A stretch of DNA of 64,000 nt from Clostridia bacterium (GTDB lineage Bacteria > Bacillota > Clostridia > Oscillospirales > CAG-272). Location of the stretch: positions 31,053 to 95,052 of the forward strand of contig JAFQUJ010000007.1 in the NCBI GenBank assembly GCA_017408585.1, read 5' to 3'. Below, piece by piece: positions 26,686-35,318 of the stretch (positions within the stretch are counted from its first letter, which is position 1; each line of letters starts with the position of its first letter). The position numbers and the translations under genes are program-made. Below the pieces are notes generated by a model that ran no database searches, was not told the origin of the DNA, and worked only from the letters and a program-made list of their open reading frames with translations.

Positions 26686-27447
26686 ATGCGTAAATTAATA
26701 AAAATCACAATTTTCACGATTGTATTCATGGCGCTTGTATGCGCGCTAACCATATGCGTAAGCGCTAAAAATTATGTTGTCGATTACGAGAATGTGTTAA
26801 GCTCCTCTCAAGAGAATTTTCTTGAAAATAAGCTATCTAGCCTCTCTGAAAAGTATCAATGCGATATGGTGTTCCTAACCACAGAAAGCTTTAATGGCAA
26901 AACAGCACAGCACTATGCCGAGAATTACTACGACAACAACGGCTATGGCTACGATAGTGACGGAACAGGCGTAATTTATGTTTTAAGCACAGAGCAAAGA
27001 GAATACTATATCTGCACCACAGGCAAGGCAAATAAGATTTTCAAGGGCAACCGAATGGATTATCTTGAAAGCTCAATTTTAACCTGCCTACAAAACGACG
27101 ATTTCGATGGATCTGCTTATGCCTATGCAAATAAGGCAACGGAAATCCTCGAAAGCTATGAAGCAGGCATAGACACCGAGACGCTCAAAACAGGAATTAT
27201 AATCTCCGTTATAGCAGGCGCTATTATAGGACTCATTGTAGTCCTTGTGCTGAGGGCAAAAATGAATAATGCTAAGCCTCAAAAAACAGCGGGACATTAC
27301 ATAAGAAATGGCTCGTTTAATCTAACCGTTTGTCGTGATATGTATCTTTATAGCACCACAAGACGCGTCGCAAGACCAAAGAGCAATAGCTCGGGTGGAT
27401 CTCGTGGTGGCGGAAGATCTCATGGTGGACGAGGCGGACGCTTCTAA
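26686..27447 (+). CDS. TPM-domain membrane protein (YdjH/YgcG-like)
   Basis: 253 residues: signal peptide (1-~27), an extracytoplasmic TPM domain (~30-165, VVDYENVLSSSQENFLE...YDSDGTGVIYVLSTEQREYYICTTGKA), one transmembrane helix (~172-195) and a Gly/Arg/Ser-rich cytoplasmic tail (SSGGSRGGGRSHGGRGG). This is the usual form of the family. ATG 26686 follows GGAGGGGG; an upstream ATG at 26593 is inside the previous gene. As third gene of a ydjGHI-like operon it likely forms a membrane complex with its neighbours. TPM domains have been reported as phosphatases in plants, but no activity can be read here. Confidence 0.88.
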   Translation: MRKLIKITIFTIVFMALVCALTICVSAKNYVVDYENVLSSSQENFLENKLSSLSEKYQCDMVFLTTESFNGKTAQHYAENYYDNNGYGYDSDGTGVIYVLSTEQREYYICTTGKANKIFKGNRMDYLESSILTCLQNDDFDGSAYAYANKATEILESYEAGIDTETLKTGIIISVIAGAIIGLIVVLVLRAKMNNAKPQKTAGHYIRNGSFNLTVCRDMYLYSTTRRVARPKSNSSGGSRGGGRSHGGRGGRF

Positions 27448-27452
27448 AAATC

Positions 27453-27481
27453 AAAAAGCCGACCACATGGTCGGCTTTTTT
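27453..27481. terminator. Terminator of the ydjGHI-like operon
   Basis: AAAAAGCCGACC-ACAT-GGTCGGCTTTTTT, with A- and T-tracts suiting both strands; spoVAE ends at 27488 on the other strand. Confidence 0.9.
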
Positions 27482-27487
27482 GTGTCC

Positions 27488-27856
27488 TTAATCCTTTGTC
27501 TTACTAGAAAAAATAAGAGAGCAAATATATCCCAAAACTATCGCCGCAGTAATTCCGCCTGCAGTAGCACTAAGCGCCCCTGTTAGTGCCCCGAGCAAGC
27601 CACTCTCGTCAACTGCCTTTTCAACACCCTTTGCAATCGCATATCCAAAGCCCGTCAAGGGAACTGTCGCCCCACAGCTTGCAAAATTCACAATAGGCTC
27701 GTAAATTCCAAGAGCAGTAAGCGCCACGCCCGAGCAAACATAGGAAACTAAAACTCTTGCCGGCGTGATTCTCGTTTTATCTATTAAAAGCTGAGCGATA
27801 ACGCAGAATAATCCACCAACCACAAACGCCCATACATATTCCAAAAGCATCTCCAT
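27488..27856 (-). CDS. spoVAE: Stage V sporulation protein AE
   Basis: 122 residues, a small membrane protein with about four hydrophobic segments and the conserved GATVPLTGFGYAIAKGV region of SpoVAE (the SpoVAEb form). SpoVA proteins form the inner spore membrane channel for Ca-dipicolinate uptake in sporulation and release in germination. GGTGATTTT precedes the start. It is last in a compact spoVAC-spoVAD-spoVAE set with gaps of 1 and 4 nt. spoVAA, spoVAB and spoVAF are absent here, as in many clostridia. Confidence 0.95.
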   Translation of the reverse strand: MEMLLEYVWAFVVGGLFCVIAQLLIDKTRITPARVLVSYVCSGVALTALGIYEPIVNFASCGATVPLTGFGYAIAKGVEKAVDESGLLGALTGALSATAGGITAAIVLGYICSLIFSSKTKD

Positions 27857-27860
27857 AAAA

Positions 27861-28850
27861 TCACCTACCTATATGAACCAAATGTGCAACAGAGGGAATA
27901 GTCCCACCCTGATATAAAGTCATAGGACTCATAAGCGCTCCTGTGCCAATAAAAAGAATATCATTAAGAGTGCTAGCCTCAAAATTTCTTAAAACGCTTC
28001 CTGCCAAAACACTAGCACTACAACCACAGCCACTGCCACCTGCATGCTTGTCCTGGGCATCAAGATCGTATATCATAAGCCCACAATCTGCGTGCTTGTC
28101 CCGTATGTCAAGCCCCTCTCTTAAAAGCAAATCCTTTAAAATTTCGCTCCCCTCAAAGCCAAGATCACCTGTCAAAATCAAATCAAAATCCTCGATAGTG
28201 TGGTTGGAATTCTTAAAATATCGCTTGATTGTGTCAATACAAGCCGGCGCCATCGCCGCCCCCATGTTGTTTATATCGTTAATGCCCATGTCAACACTCT
28301 TGCCAAAGACGATTTCCTTGATTTTGGCGTGCCCTGTGTCGCTTAAAATAAAAGCTCCCGCTCCCGTAACCGTCCATTGAGATGTTGGAGTGCGTTGCCC
28401 CCCATATTCAAGAGGAAACCTAAACTGCCTCTCACTTGCACAGTAATGCGACGAGGTGACGCAAGCGCAAGCAGAGCTAGCCCCGCTATCATATAAAATT
28501 GCTCCAAGCGCAAGTGATAGCGCACAGGTGGAGCAAGCACCATAAAGCCCGATATATGGAATGTCAAAATCAATTAAACCATAGCTAGAGCCAACACATT
28601 GATTTAATAAATCTCCGGCAAGTAGCGCATCAATGTCGGACTCCTTGAAATCGCCACGCTTGATAGCACCCGAAAGCGCAAGCCGTTGCATCTCACTCTC
28701 CGCCTTCTCCCACGAGTCCTTTCCAAACCTGTCATCACTTGAATATTCGTCAAAACACGCTCCTAATGGCCCTGAGCGCTCGTGAGAGCCAACAACACTA
28801 TAATAAGAGCTGATATGTGGTGGATTTTTTAGCTTAATTATATCATTCAT
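27861..28850 (-). CDS. spoVAD: Stage V sporulation protein AD
   Basis: 329 residues with a thiolase-like fold. Typical SpoVAD stretches are visible: NPPHISSYYSVVGSHERSGPLG near the N-terminus, the Cys-containing GACSTCALSLALGA (~132-145), and GGSGCGCSASVLAG near the C-terminus. SpoVAD is the soluble SpoVA subunit, reported to bind dipicolinic acid. It lies between spoVAC and spoVAE, 1 nt and 4 nt from them, so the three are co-translated. No sigma-G promoter was found with confidence upstream. Confidence 0.96.
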   Translation of the reverse strand: MNDIIKLKNPPHISSYYSVVGSHERSGPLGACFDEYSSDDRFGKDSWEKAESEMQRLALSGAIKRGDFKESDIDALLAGDLLNQCVGSSYGLIDFDIPYIGLYGACSTCALSLALGAILYDSGASSACACVTSSHYCASERQFRFPLEYGGQRTPTSQWTVTGAGAFILSDTGHAKIKEIVFGKSVDMGINDINNMGAAMAPACIDTIKRYFKNSNHTIEDFDLILTGDLGFEGSEILKDLLLREGLDIRDKHADCGLMIYDLDAQDKHAGGSGCGCSASVLAGSVLRNFEASTLNDILFIGTGALMSPMTLYQGGTIPSVAHLVHIGR

Positions 28851-28851
28851 A

Positions 28852-29286
28852 TCAAATACCCGTAAAGTAATAAATAATTCCGTAAATTACGCCGGAGAGT
28901 GATCCGTAAAGAATCACAGGGCCGGCGATTGTGAAAATCTTAGCTCCAACACCGAAAATATATCCCTCGCTCTTTGTGTCGATCGCGGGCGAAACCACCG
29001 CATTTGCAAAGCCCGTAATAGGAACTAGCGTGCCTGCTCCCGCAATCCTTGCGATATTGTCAAAAATACCAAGTCCCGTCAAAATGGAGGCAATAAAAAT
29101 CAAGCTAATCGAAACAAGCGTCGATGCGTCCTGCTCCCATGCCCCAAGATAAAGATATAAATTCCTTAGCCCTTGACCGAGCGCACAAATAAAACCACCA
29201 ATCAAAAACGCAAAGGAGCAGTTTTTGAGATAGCTCGACTTTTTAGCGCGTCCCTCGACATATTTTTTATAATCTTCCTTGTCCAT
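28852..29286 (-). CDS. spoVAC: Stage V sporulation protein AC
   Basis: 144 residues, membrane protein with about four helices and the family's GAGTLVPITGFANAVVSPAIDTKSEG region. SpoVAC can act as a mechanosensitive channel for small molecules in the spore membrane. ATG 29286 (MDKEDYKKYVEGRAKK) is chosen because AAGGTGGTG lies just upstream and it fits the family N-terminus; an in-frame ATG at 29367 adds 27 unrelated residues. First gene of the spoVACDE unit, divergent from the zinc-ribbon gene at 29416. Confidence 0.95.
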   Translation of the reverse strand: MDKEDYKKYVEGRAKKSSYLKNCSFAFLIGGFICALGQGLRNLYLYLGAWEQDASTLVSISLIFIASILTGLGIFDNIARIAGAGTLVPITGFANAVVSPAIDTKSEGYIFGVGAKIFTIAGPVILYGSLSGVIYGIIYYFTGI

Positions 29287-29360
29287 TATAAGCACCACCT
29301 TGAAATCAAAAATCATATATGCTAAGTGTTTGTAAATAATTAGAAAATTATTCAAAATAG

Positions 29361-29389
29361 TTGACAAAAAAAGCGAAAGGTTGTATTAT
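29361..29389 (+). promoter_or_regulatory. Sigma-A promoter of the zinc-ribbon/mscS operon
   Basis: TTGACA, 17-nt spacer, TATTAT. AGGAGGTGAA lies about 12 nt downstream, so the leader is very short. Confidence 0.85.
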
Positions 29390-29415
29390 AATAATAGTAT
29401 AGGAGGTGAATGTAA

Positions 29416-29832
29416 ATGGCAAATATTGCAAAAAAGTTTACTCGCACTGTAAAAAAGGCAACTCGCAAGGTAACAAAATTTGCATCTGAGGCTGTTAATT
29501 CTACAAAGTACAGCATTCAAATTAAGGCGAAGGGAGGCGACCTTGAGGAAAAATACGAGGAGCTGGGAAGGCTTTGCTATAAGCGCACAAAGGAAGATAG
29601 CGAACAGCTCGAGGCGCTATATAATAAGTGCCTTGAAGAAATAGAAGCTTTAAACCAAGAAATTCTTGAGCTAAGAAGAAAGCTCGCACATCAAAGGGCA
29701 GAGGTTGTTTGCCCATCATGCGGAATATATGTGGCATCAAGCAGAGAGGTATGCCCTAGCTGTAATGCTCCACTTACACGCATGGAGGTAGATGCACCAT
29801 CATCGTCAGATGGCGACGAAGAAAACGAATAA
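29416..29832 (+). CDS. Coiled-coil protein with C-terminal zinc ribbon
   Basis: 138 residues. A Lys-rich N-terminus (~1-35) leads into a coiled coil (~40-95, EEKYEELGRLCYKRTKEDSEQLEALYNKCLEE...). A zinc ribbon CPSCG...CPSCN (~99-117) and an acidic tail follow. Such proteins are common in clostridia and of unknown function. AGGAGGTGA precedes ATG. The mscS gene starts 30 nt after its stop, without a promoter between, so they likely form an operon and may both respond to envelope stress; this link is inferred. Confidence 0.82.
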   Translation: MANIAKKFTRTVKKATRKVTKFASEAVNSTKYSIQIKAKGGDLEEKYEELGRLCYKRTKEDSEQLEALYNKCLEEIEALNQEILELRRKLAHQRAEVVCPSCGIYVASSREVCPSCNAPLTRMEVDAPSSSDGDEENE

Positions 29833-29862
29833 AATTAAATATAAAATAGAAAGGAAATTAAA

Positions 29863-30693
29863 ATGGCAGAATTTTTCAGAAGCTTGTGGGATAATATCTA
29901 TACCGCTCTAACCAATCCCGCAACATATAGATTCCTAGGAAGAATTCTTTTAGGAGTTTTAGTTATTATAATCGGCTGTAAAATTGTTAAAAAGGTTTCA
30001 AAAAAGCTTGTTAATTCAAGAGTTATGGGACGCTTTTCAATGACAGTTCGCACATTTTTGGGACACCTAATTTCAATCGCTCTTTACATAGTTGTATGCC
30101 TGTTTGGCGCTAGCATAATCGGCTTTGACATTTCTGTGTTTGGCTCGCTTATCGCATCAGCAGGACTCACCATAGGACTTGCAATGCAAGGAAGCCTCTC
30201 AAATATCGCAGGAGGTGTAATGGTTGTAGGCTTAAAGCCCTTCGAGGTTGGCGATTATATCGAGTCAAACGGAGTTAGCGGAACTGTTACCGATATCGCA
30301 ATCTTTTACACAACTCTTACAACACCCGATAACAAGAAAATCGTAGTTCCAAATGGCGCACTCTCAAATTCCGTTATCGTAAACTATTCAGCAAATGACA
30401 CAAGACGACTAGACCTAACCTTCGGTATTTCCTATAATACTGACTTAGACCTAGCTAAAAAGGTGCTCCTTTCCTGTGCAAAGCTTGACGAAAGAATTTT
30501 CACAGATCCGGCCCCGGTTGTCTATATTACAGAGCATGCCGATAGCGCAGTAATGGTTCAACTAAGAGTATGGGTAAGAAATGAAAATTATTGGGATGTC
30601 AACTTCGCTATGATAGAGCAGGTTAAGCGTTCCTTCGACCAGCTCGGTGTTGAAATTCCATTCCCACAAATGGATGTTCATCTTATAAAGTAA
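29863..30693 (+). CDS. mscS: MscS-type small-conductance mechanosensitive channel
   Basis: 276 residues. Three N-terminal helices end in the pore-lining TM3 (IASAGLTIGLAMQGSLSNIAGGVMVVGLKPFEVGDYIE, ~95-135). Then come the beta domain (VSGTVTDIAIFYTTLTTPDNKKIVVPNGALSN) and the C-terminal alpha/beta domain, ending in IPFPQMDVHL as is typical. It releases small solutes on hypo-osmotic shock. AAAGGAAATTAAA precedes ATG. Confidence 0.95.
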   Translation: MAEFFRSLWDNIYTALTNPATYRFLGRILLGVLVIIIGCKIVKKVSKKLVNSRVMGRFSMTVRTFLGHLISIALYIVVCLFGASIIGFDISVFGSLIASAGLTIGLAMQGSLSNIAGGVMVVGLKPFEVGDYIESNGVSGTVTDIAIFYTTLTTPDNKKIVVPNGALSNSVIVNYSANDTRRLDLTFGISYNTDLDLAKKVLLSCAKLDERIFTDPAPVVYITEHADSAVMVQLRVWVRNENYWDVNFAMIEQVKRSFDQLGVEIPFPQMDVHLIK

Positions 30694-30703
30694 TAAAAAT
30701 CAA

Positions 30704-30733
30704 AAAAACCGACAGAAATCTGTCGGTTTTTTC
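30704..30733 (+). terminator. Terminator after mscS
   Basis: AAACCGACAG-AAAT-CTGTCGGTTTTTT. The 178 bases from here to the clpC stop hold nothing else recognisable. Confidence 0.9.
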
Positions 30734-30911
30734 TTTTCAAAATGTATCTAAGATACTAAAAGTACGCAAAAAATCGTGTTTTAAAGGCGCATTTTTAAAG
30801 CTCGAATGCCTCAAATCGACAATTTCCAATCGTCAATGAGTCAATGCGTGTCAAAAAAATATCACAACACCTCGAAAAACCTCGTTTTATATCTAACATA
30901 TAATCATATTA

Positions 30912-33314
30912 TCATATATTCAAGCGTTCATAAGATATAACTCTGCCGTCAAATTTAGCTAAAATACGCTCTCCACGCTTGATTTTACCGGATAAAATTT
31001 CCTCGCTCAACGGATTTTCCAAATGGTTAATAATTGCTCTCATAAAAGGCCTTGCTCCATATTCCTTGCTATGCCCAAGCCTAGTTAGATGGTCAATAAC
31101 GCTCTCGTCAATCTCAAGCTCAATGCCAATGTCCTTAATTCTTGTGCTTAAATCTCGTAGCATAAGACGACAAATTTCCCTTGCACTATCAAGACTAAGT
31201 GCCTTGAAAACTACAATTTCATCAAGCCTGTTCAAAAACTCGGGCGCAAATTCCTTTTTCAAAAGCGATTTAACAGCCTCGTCTTGATTTACAAATGCTC
31301 CGTTGCCAAATCCTAATGGCTTAGGCGCAGAAATTTCTTCGCCACCAATGTTAGAGGTCAAAATTATAATCGTATTCTTAAAATCAATGTGCTTTCCAAA
31401 GCTATCACTTAGCTCACCCTCGTCTAAAATCTGCAAAAGAACATTGTAAATCTCAAAATGCGCCTTTTCAATCTCGTCAAATAAAACAACGCTGTAAGGA
31501 TTTCTCCTAACCGCCTCAGTTAGCGCCCCGCCATCCTCATAGCCCACATATCCTGCCGGCGCACCAATCAGCTTAGAAATAGAATGCTTTTCGGAATACT
31601 CTGACATATCAAAGCGAATAAAGGCGCTCTTATCTCTAAATACACACCTTGCAATCTCCTTTGCAAGCATCGTCTTTCCAACACCGGTAGGACCGACAAA
31701 TAATAGAGAAGCGCACGGACGCGTAGGGCTTTTAATTCCAAGACGCCCTCTCTTAATCGCATATGATACAGCTCGCACCGCCTCGTCTTGACCGATAACT
31801 CTCTTTTGAAGAAGCCCTTCAAGCTCTCGTAGCTCGTCAAGCGTCAAATCATCATCACTTGAAATCGGAATTTTCGTCTGTGTTGAGATAATATCGCGAA
31901 TTTCCTTTTCACTAACCATTGGAAGCAGAGCCTCACCCGCCTCGCGAATTCTTTTACGCTCATTTTTTATTTCAATAATGATTTGCGCCTCCTTGTCGCG
32001 CAAATCCGAGGCAATCTCGAAGCTCTTGTCTAAAATCGCTTCCTCCTTTTCATGCACACACTCCTCAAGCTCCCCCTCAAGCTCCCTTAAACGCTCCGAG
32101 CGTGAGCTGTACCTCATTTTTACAGATGCACAAGCCTCGTCAAGCGCGTCGAGCGCCTTGTCTGGCAAAAACCTGTCATTTAAATATCTAACCGAGAGCT
32201 TAACTGATGCCAAAATTGCCTCGTCGCTGATTTTTACTCCGTGAAACGCCTCATATCTGGGGCGTAAGCCCCTTAAAACCTCAATTGCCTCTCTCTCGCT
32301 CGGCTCTTGAACAAATATAGGCTGAAAGCGCCTTTCAAGCGCGCTATCCCTTTCAATGCTTTTTCTATATTCTTGAATTGTAGTAGCGCCAATCACTCGC
32401 AAATCCTGACGGGCAAGGGCAGGCTTTATAATGTTCGCTGCATCAATTGCACCCTCAGCACCACCCGCACCCATAATAGTGTGAATTTCATCAATGAAAA
32501 GAATGATATTTGGATTTGCCCTCGCCTCGCCCAACACAGCCTTCATTCGCTCCTCGAACTCGCCTCGATATTTAGTACCGGCAATCATAGCTGTAAGGTC
32601 GAGCGAAACAATGATTTTACCACTTAGCTCGTCAGGCGCGCGCCCATCACAAATCATTTGCGCCAACCCCTCAACAATAGCGGTCTTTCCAACACCACCC
32701 TCGCCAATAAGACAAGGATTGTTCTTTGTGCGCCTACATAAAATTTGTACAAGCCTCGAAAGCTCCCTTTCCCTACCAATAAGAGGGTCAAGCTTGCCTA
32801 GTAGAGCAAGAGAATTCAAGCTTTTTCCAAAGGCTGAGAGCATAGGTGAGCTACCAATTTCATCTCTTGCCCCCACCTTATCTGAGGAAATCGCCTCGCT
32901 AATAGAAGCAATATCATTTTTTAAGGAAACAATAGATATTCCAAGCGCGCCAAGAATCCTAGCTCCAACGCAATCAACCTCATCGCAAATCGCGAAGAGA
33001 AGATGCTCAGTGCCAACAAAAGCTCCACCAAATTTCTTTGCATAGCTAGCTGATGCCTCAAGCACCCTCTTGCACTTAGGTGTAATAGAAGCCCCTGTGC
33101 CATCTACACCTCTGCCGGAAATGTCAATTATTTGGTCGTGTATCGAGGTGTAGAGCGCCCCCTTGTCATCAAGCAATCTTGACGCCACACATTCTGTGCA
33201 CATAATACCTAAAAGTAAATGCTCTGTGCCTATGTATGTGTGTCCAAGAGCAATTGCTTGCTTTTTCGCATTTTCAAGCACTATTTGAGCCTTAGGAGTG
33301 AAACGATTAGTCAT
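30912..33314 (-). CDS. clpC: ATP-dependent Clp protease ATP-binding subunit ClpC
   Basis: 800 residues: a double Clp-N domain (1-~140), AAA+ module 1 with Walker A GEGGVGKT (204-211) and Walker B (ILFIDEIH), a UVR-type middle segment (~420-450, EKEEAILDKSFEIASDLRDKEAQ), and AAA+ module 2 with GPTGVGKT. The UVR motif and the 800-residue length indicate ClpC rather than ClpB. It unfolds substrates for ClpP. AAGGGAGC precedes ATG 33314. The usual partners ctsR, mcsA and mcsB are not adjacent; instead it follows the peptidoglycan-binding gene cluster on the same strand, 56 nt away, with no clear promoter in the gap. Confidence 0.94.
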   Translation of the reverse strand: MTNRFTPKAQIVLENAKKQAIALGHTYIGTEHLLLGIMCTECVASRLLDDKGALYTSIHDQIIDISGRGVDGTGASITPKCKRVLEASASYAKKFGGAFVGTEHLLFAICDEVDCVGARILGALGISIVSLKNDIASISEAISSDKVGARDEIGSSPMLSAFGKSLNSLALLGKLDPLIGRERELSRLVQILCRRTKNNPCLIGEGGVGKTAIVEGLAQMICDGRAPDELSGKIIVSLDLTAMIAGTKYRGEFEERMKAVLGEARANPNIILFIDEIHTIMGAGGAEGAIDAANIIKPALARQDLRVIGATTIQEYRKSIERDSALERRFQPIFVQEPSEREAIEVLRGLRPRYEAFHGVKISDEAILASVKLSVRYLNDRFLPDKALDALDEACASVKMRYSSRSERLRELEGELEECVHEKEEAILDKSFEIASDLRDKEAQIIIEIKNERKRIREAGEALLPMVSEKEIRDIISTQTKIPISSDDDLTLDELRELEGLLQKRVIGQDEAVRAVSYAIKRGRLGIKSPTRPCASLLFVGPTGVGKTMLAKEIARCVFRDKSAFIRFDMSEYSEKHSISKLIGAPAGYVGYEDGGALTEAVRRNPYSVVLFDEIEKAHFEIYNVLLQILDEGELSDSFGKHIDFKNTIIILTSNIGGEEISAPKPLGFGNGAFVNQDEAVKSLLKKEFAPEFLNRLDEIVVFKALSLDSAREICRLMLRDLSTRIKDIGIELEIDESVIDHLTRLGHSKEYGARPFMRAIINHLENPLSEEILSGKIKRGERILAKFDGRVISYERLNI

Positions 33315-33370
33315 ATAAAGCTCCCTTCATATCGTTTTTCTATATTCTTGACACAAAATGAAGAGAATTT

Positions 33371-33901
33371 TCAGCCTCTTTCCAAAATTACACTCTCGTA
33401 TTCCTCGAAAAGAGCCTCTAATGTAGCAGAATCGATGACCCCTGTGTCGTCAAATAGGTTTTTTCGCTTGAATTCACGAATTGCATTTTCCGTTATCTCA
33501 TCATACACCCCCGTGAATGAAATCTCGCCAAATTCGTCATGCTTTGTCGAAATTTGAGAGAGCATATACTGTATAACATAAATAATATCATTTTTATCAC
33601 CCGGTAATATTTCAACATCTCTTGATTTTGGAATTAACTGAACTCGGCGCACTCCTAAGCGCTCAAACCTCGTTTGATGGTGAATAAGATGCAAAAGCGA
33701 CCAGGTTTCATAGTCAACAATACCATTTGCCTCAAGTGAATATCTGGATTGAAATTCCATTAGCGCTTGCCTTGTTTCGTCCTCAAAAACCCCACTCACA
33801 GGAACACTTGAATATTCATTTTCTAAAAGCTCTAAATCTCTTAAAATCCTTTGTATTTGTATAATCGCCAAAGCCTCATTTGTAGAATCTAAAAAAGCCA
33901 T
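33371..33901 (-). CDS. Peptidoglycan-binding domain protein
   Basis: 176 residues, made of two PG_binding_1-like modules (~8-65, IQRILRDLELL...GVFEDETRQALMEFQSRYSLEANGIVDYETW; ~95-165, VQYMLSQI...GVYDEITENAIREFKRKN...DTGVIDSATLEALF). No signal peptide is visible, so it may act in the mother cell or forespore. ATG 33901 (MAFLDSTNEAL) has GAGG about 8 nt upstream and lies 7 nt after the previous stop; longer in-frame starts overlap that gene. It is third in a three-gene cluster with a SpoIID-like protein, suggesting spore coat or cortex work. Confidence 0.82.
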   Translation of the reverse strand: MAFLDSTNEALAIIQIQRILRDLELLENEYSSVPVSGVFEDETRQALMEFQSRYSLEANGIVDYETWSLLHLIHHQTRFERLGVRRVQLIPKSRDVEILPGDKNDIIYVIQYMLSQISTKHDEFGEISFTGVYDEITENAIREFKRKNLFDDTGVIDSATLEALFEEYESVILERG

Positions 33902-33908
33902 AATTACC

Positions 33909-35303
33909 TCACTGTATTTCATATCCGGGGAATTGCCCCTGTGTCGATAAAGTGCCCAAATATAAATCTCTATATACCGATGTAATGGCGTCCCAAACCT
34001 GTGCGCCCACAATCCCGGATTCCGTCAAGCCAAAGACGCTCTGAAACTCCCTTACCGCATTTTGTGTTCCGGGTCCAAAAATCCCATCAACCGTTACAGG
34101 CGAAATTTGTGAATAGGTTCTCGAAATATAATTTAAATATTCCTGTAACGCCCTCACACTCTCCCCCTGTGAGCCAATTCGTAACACCATACCGGGATAG
34201 GGAAGGGCGTTCTCTCCAAAATACCCCTCAGGAAGCGATCCTAAAATGCCAAGATAAGCTCTGTAAAGCTGATCCCAAGTCGCATAAGCAACCACCCCTG
34301 TGTCGCTAATTCCATAATTTCGCTGAAAAGCTTTAACTGCACTCTCCGTCGCCTCGCCAAAAGAACCATCAATGGAAATTATGGGAATTTCCTGCTCGTA
34401 AGCACCCACTAAGGATAATAAATATTGTAGCTCAAACACCTCAGGGCCACTATCACCCAAGCTAAGCTCTGTATTGAAAAGCCTAGTCACCTCGTTAAGC
34501 GAAATTCCCTCGGAGGCAAGGTCGTTAATCCTTTTCACCGCATTGAAAATTGCTATTATTTTGTACCATGTAGCCTTTCCAACAATTCCATCGGGCGTTA
34601 AATTAAACGCTCGCTGAAATTCCATCACAGCACTCTCTGTCGTAGGACCGAAAACACCATCAATAGGATAAATCTTAGGAATTGACGGATAGTTTTTGGA
34701 TATTCGATTTAGTCGAATTTGCACACTCTGTACATCATTTCCAATAGCTCCAAGCGATAAATCTCTGTTGGGATAGCTGGGAGTCCTTGTGCCAACGGGA
34801 GCATCCATTACTATCTCAATATCGTCACCATAATAAAATTGTAAAATTTCAAACGGGGTAAGTCCCTGCTCAGCTAGGGAAACAGTTCCCCATTGCTCAA
34901 GACCATTGCATTGTATCTCTCTGCCATCGCAATAGGCTGTAAAATACGGCTCAATTCCACCACCCTTGGTCACATAATTGTTGAAAATTTCGTCAACAAT
35001 TTGCGAAATATTTTCAAAAATATCTCTTCCATACACAAACGATTGATCGATGGTTGTTGAGTTCGTAATATCGAAATTATATCCCCTCGACGGATAATAT
35101 TCCGTGTAAATTCTGTTTAGTGCATACGAAATTTGAGCGTAAATATTAGCGCGAATGGCATTTTCGGGCCATGTGGGAAAAATCTCACTCGATGCCACAT
35201 TTTTAATGTAATCAGCAAACGGAACACTCACATTTTGCGCAGGAGTGTCGGGAGCACCCAAATGAACCGTTATGTATTCGGGAATTATAGGTAAATTAGG
35301 CAT
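33909..35303 (-). CDS. SpoIID-like protein with three peptidoglycan-binding modules
   Basis: 464 residues. The N-terminal ~165 residues resemble the SpoIID/LytB domain (VPFADYIKNVASSEIFPTWPENAIRANIYAQISYALNR, then STTIDQSFVYGR). Three PG_binding_1 modules follow at ~185-250, ~270-345 and ~370-445, each with the G(V/S)FG..T..AV..FQ...G...(D/T)G(I/V)V...W pattern. There is no signal peptide. Classical SpoIID is a membrane-anchored lytic transglycosylase for engulfment; this soluble variant is probably a spore cortex or coat enzyme or structural protein. It is middle gene of the cluster 35744-33371. Key catalytic residues cannot be confirmed by eye. Confidence 0.8.
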   Translation of the reverse strand: MPNLPIIPEYITVHLGAPDTPAQNVSVPFADYIKNVASSEIFPTWPENAIRANIYAQISYALNRIYTEYYPSRGYNFDITNSTTIDQSFVYGRDIFENISQIVDEIFNNYVTKGGGIEPYFTAYCDGREIQCNGLEQWGTVSLAEQGLTPFEILQFYYGDDIEIVMDAPVGTRTPSYPNRDLSLGAIGNDVQSVQIRLNRISKNYPSIPKIYPIDGVFGPTTESAVMEFQRAFNLTPDGIVGKATWYKIIAIFNAVKRINDLASEGISLNEVTRLFNTELSLGDSGPEVFELQYLLSLVGAYEQEIPIISIDGSFGEATESAVKAFQRNYGISDTGVVAYATWDQLYRAYLGILGSLPEGYFGENALPYPGMVLRIGSQGESVRALQEYLNYISRTYSQISPVTVDGIFGPGTQNAVREFQSVFGLTESGIVGAQVWDAITSVYRDLYLGTLSTQGQFPGYEIQ

Positions 35304-35318
35304 AAATCCTCCTAAAAA

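Noticed and set aside
29287-29345. Sigma-G promoter before spoVAC
   Set aside because: A CATATAT-like -10 exists but no -35 at the proper distance.
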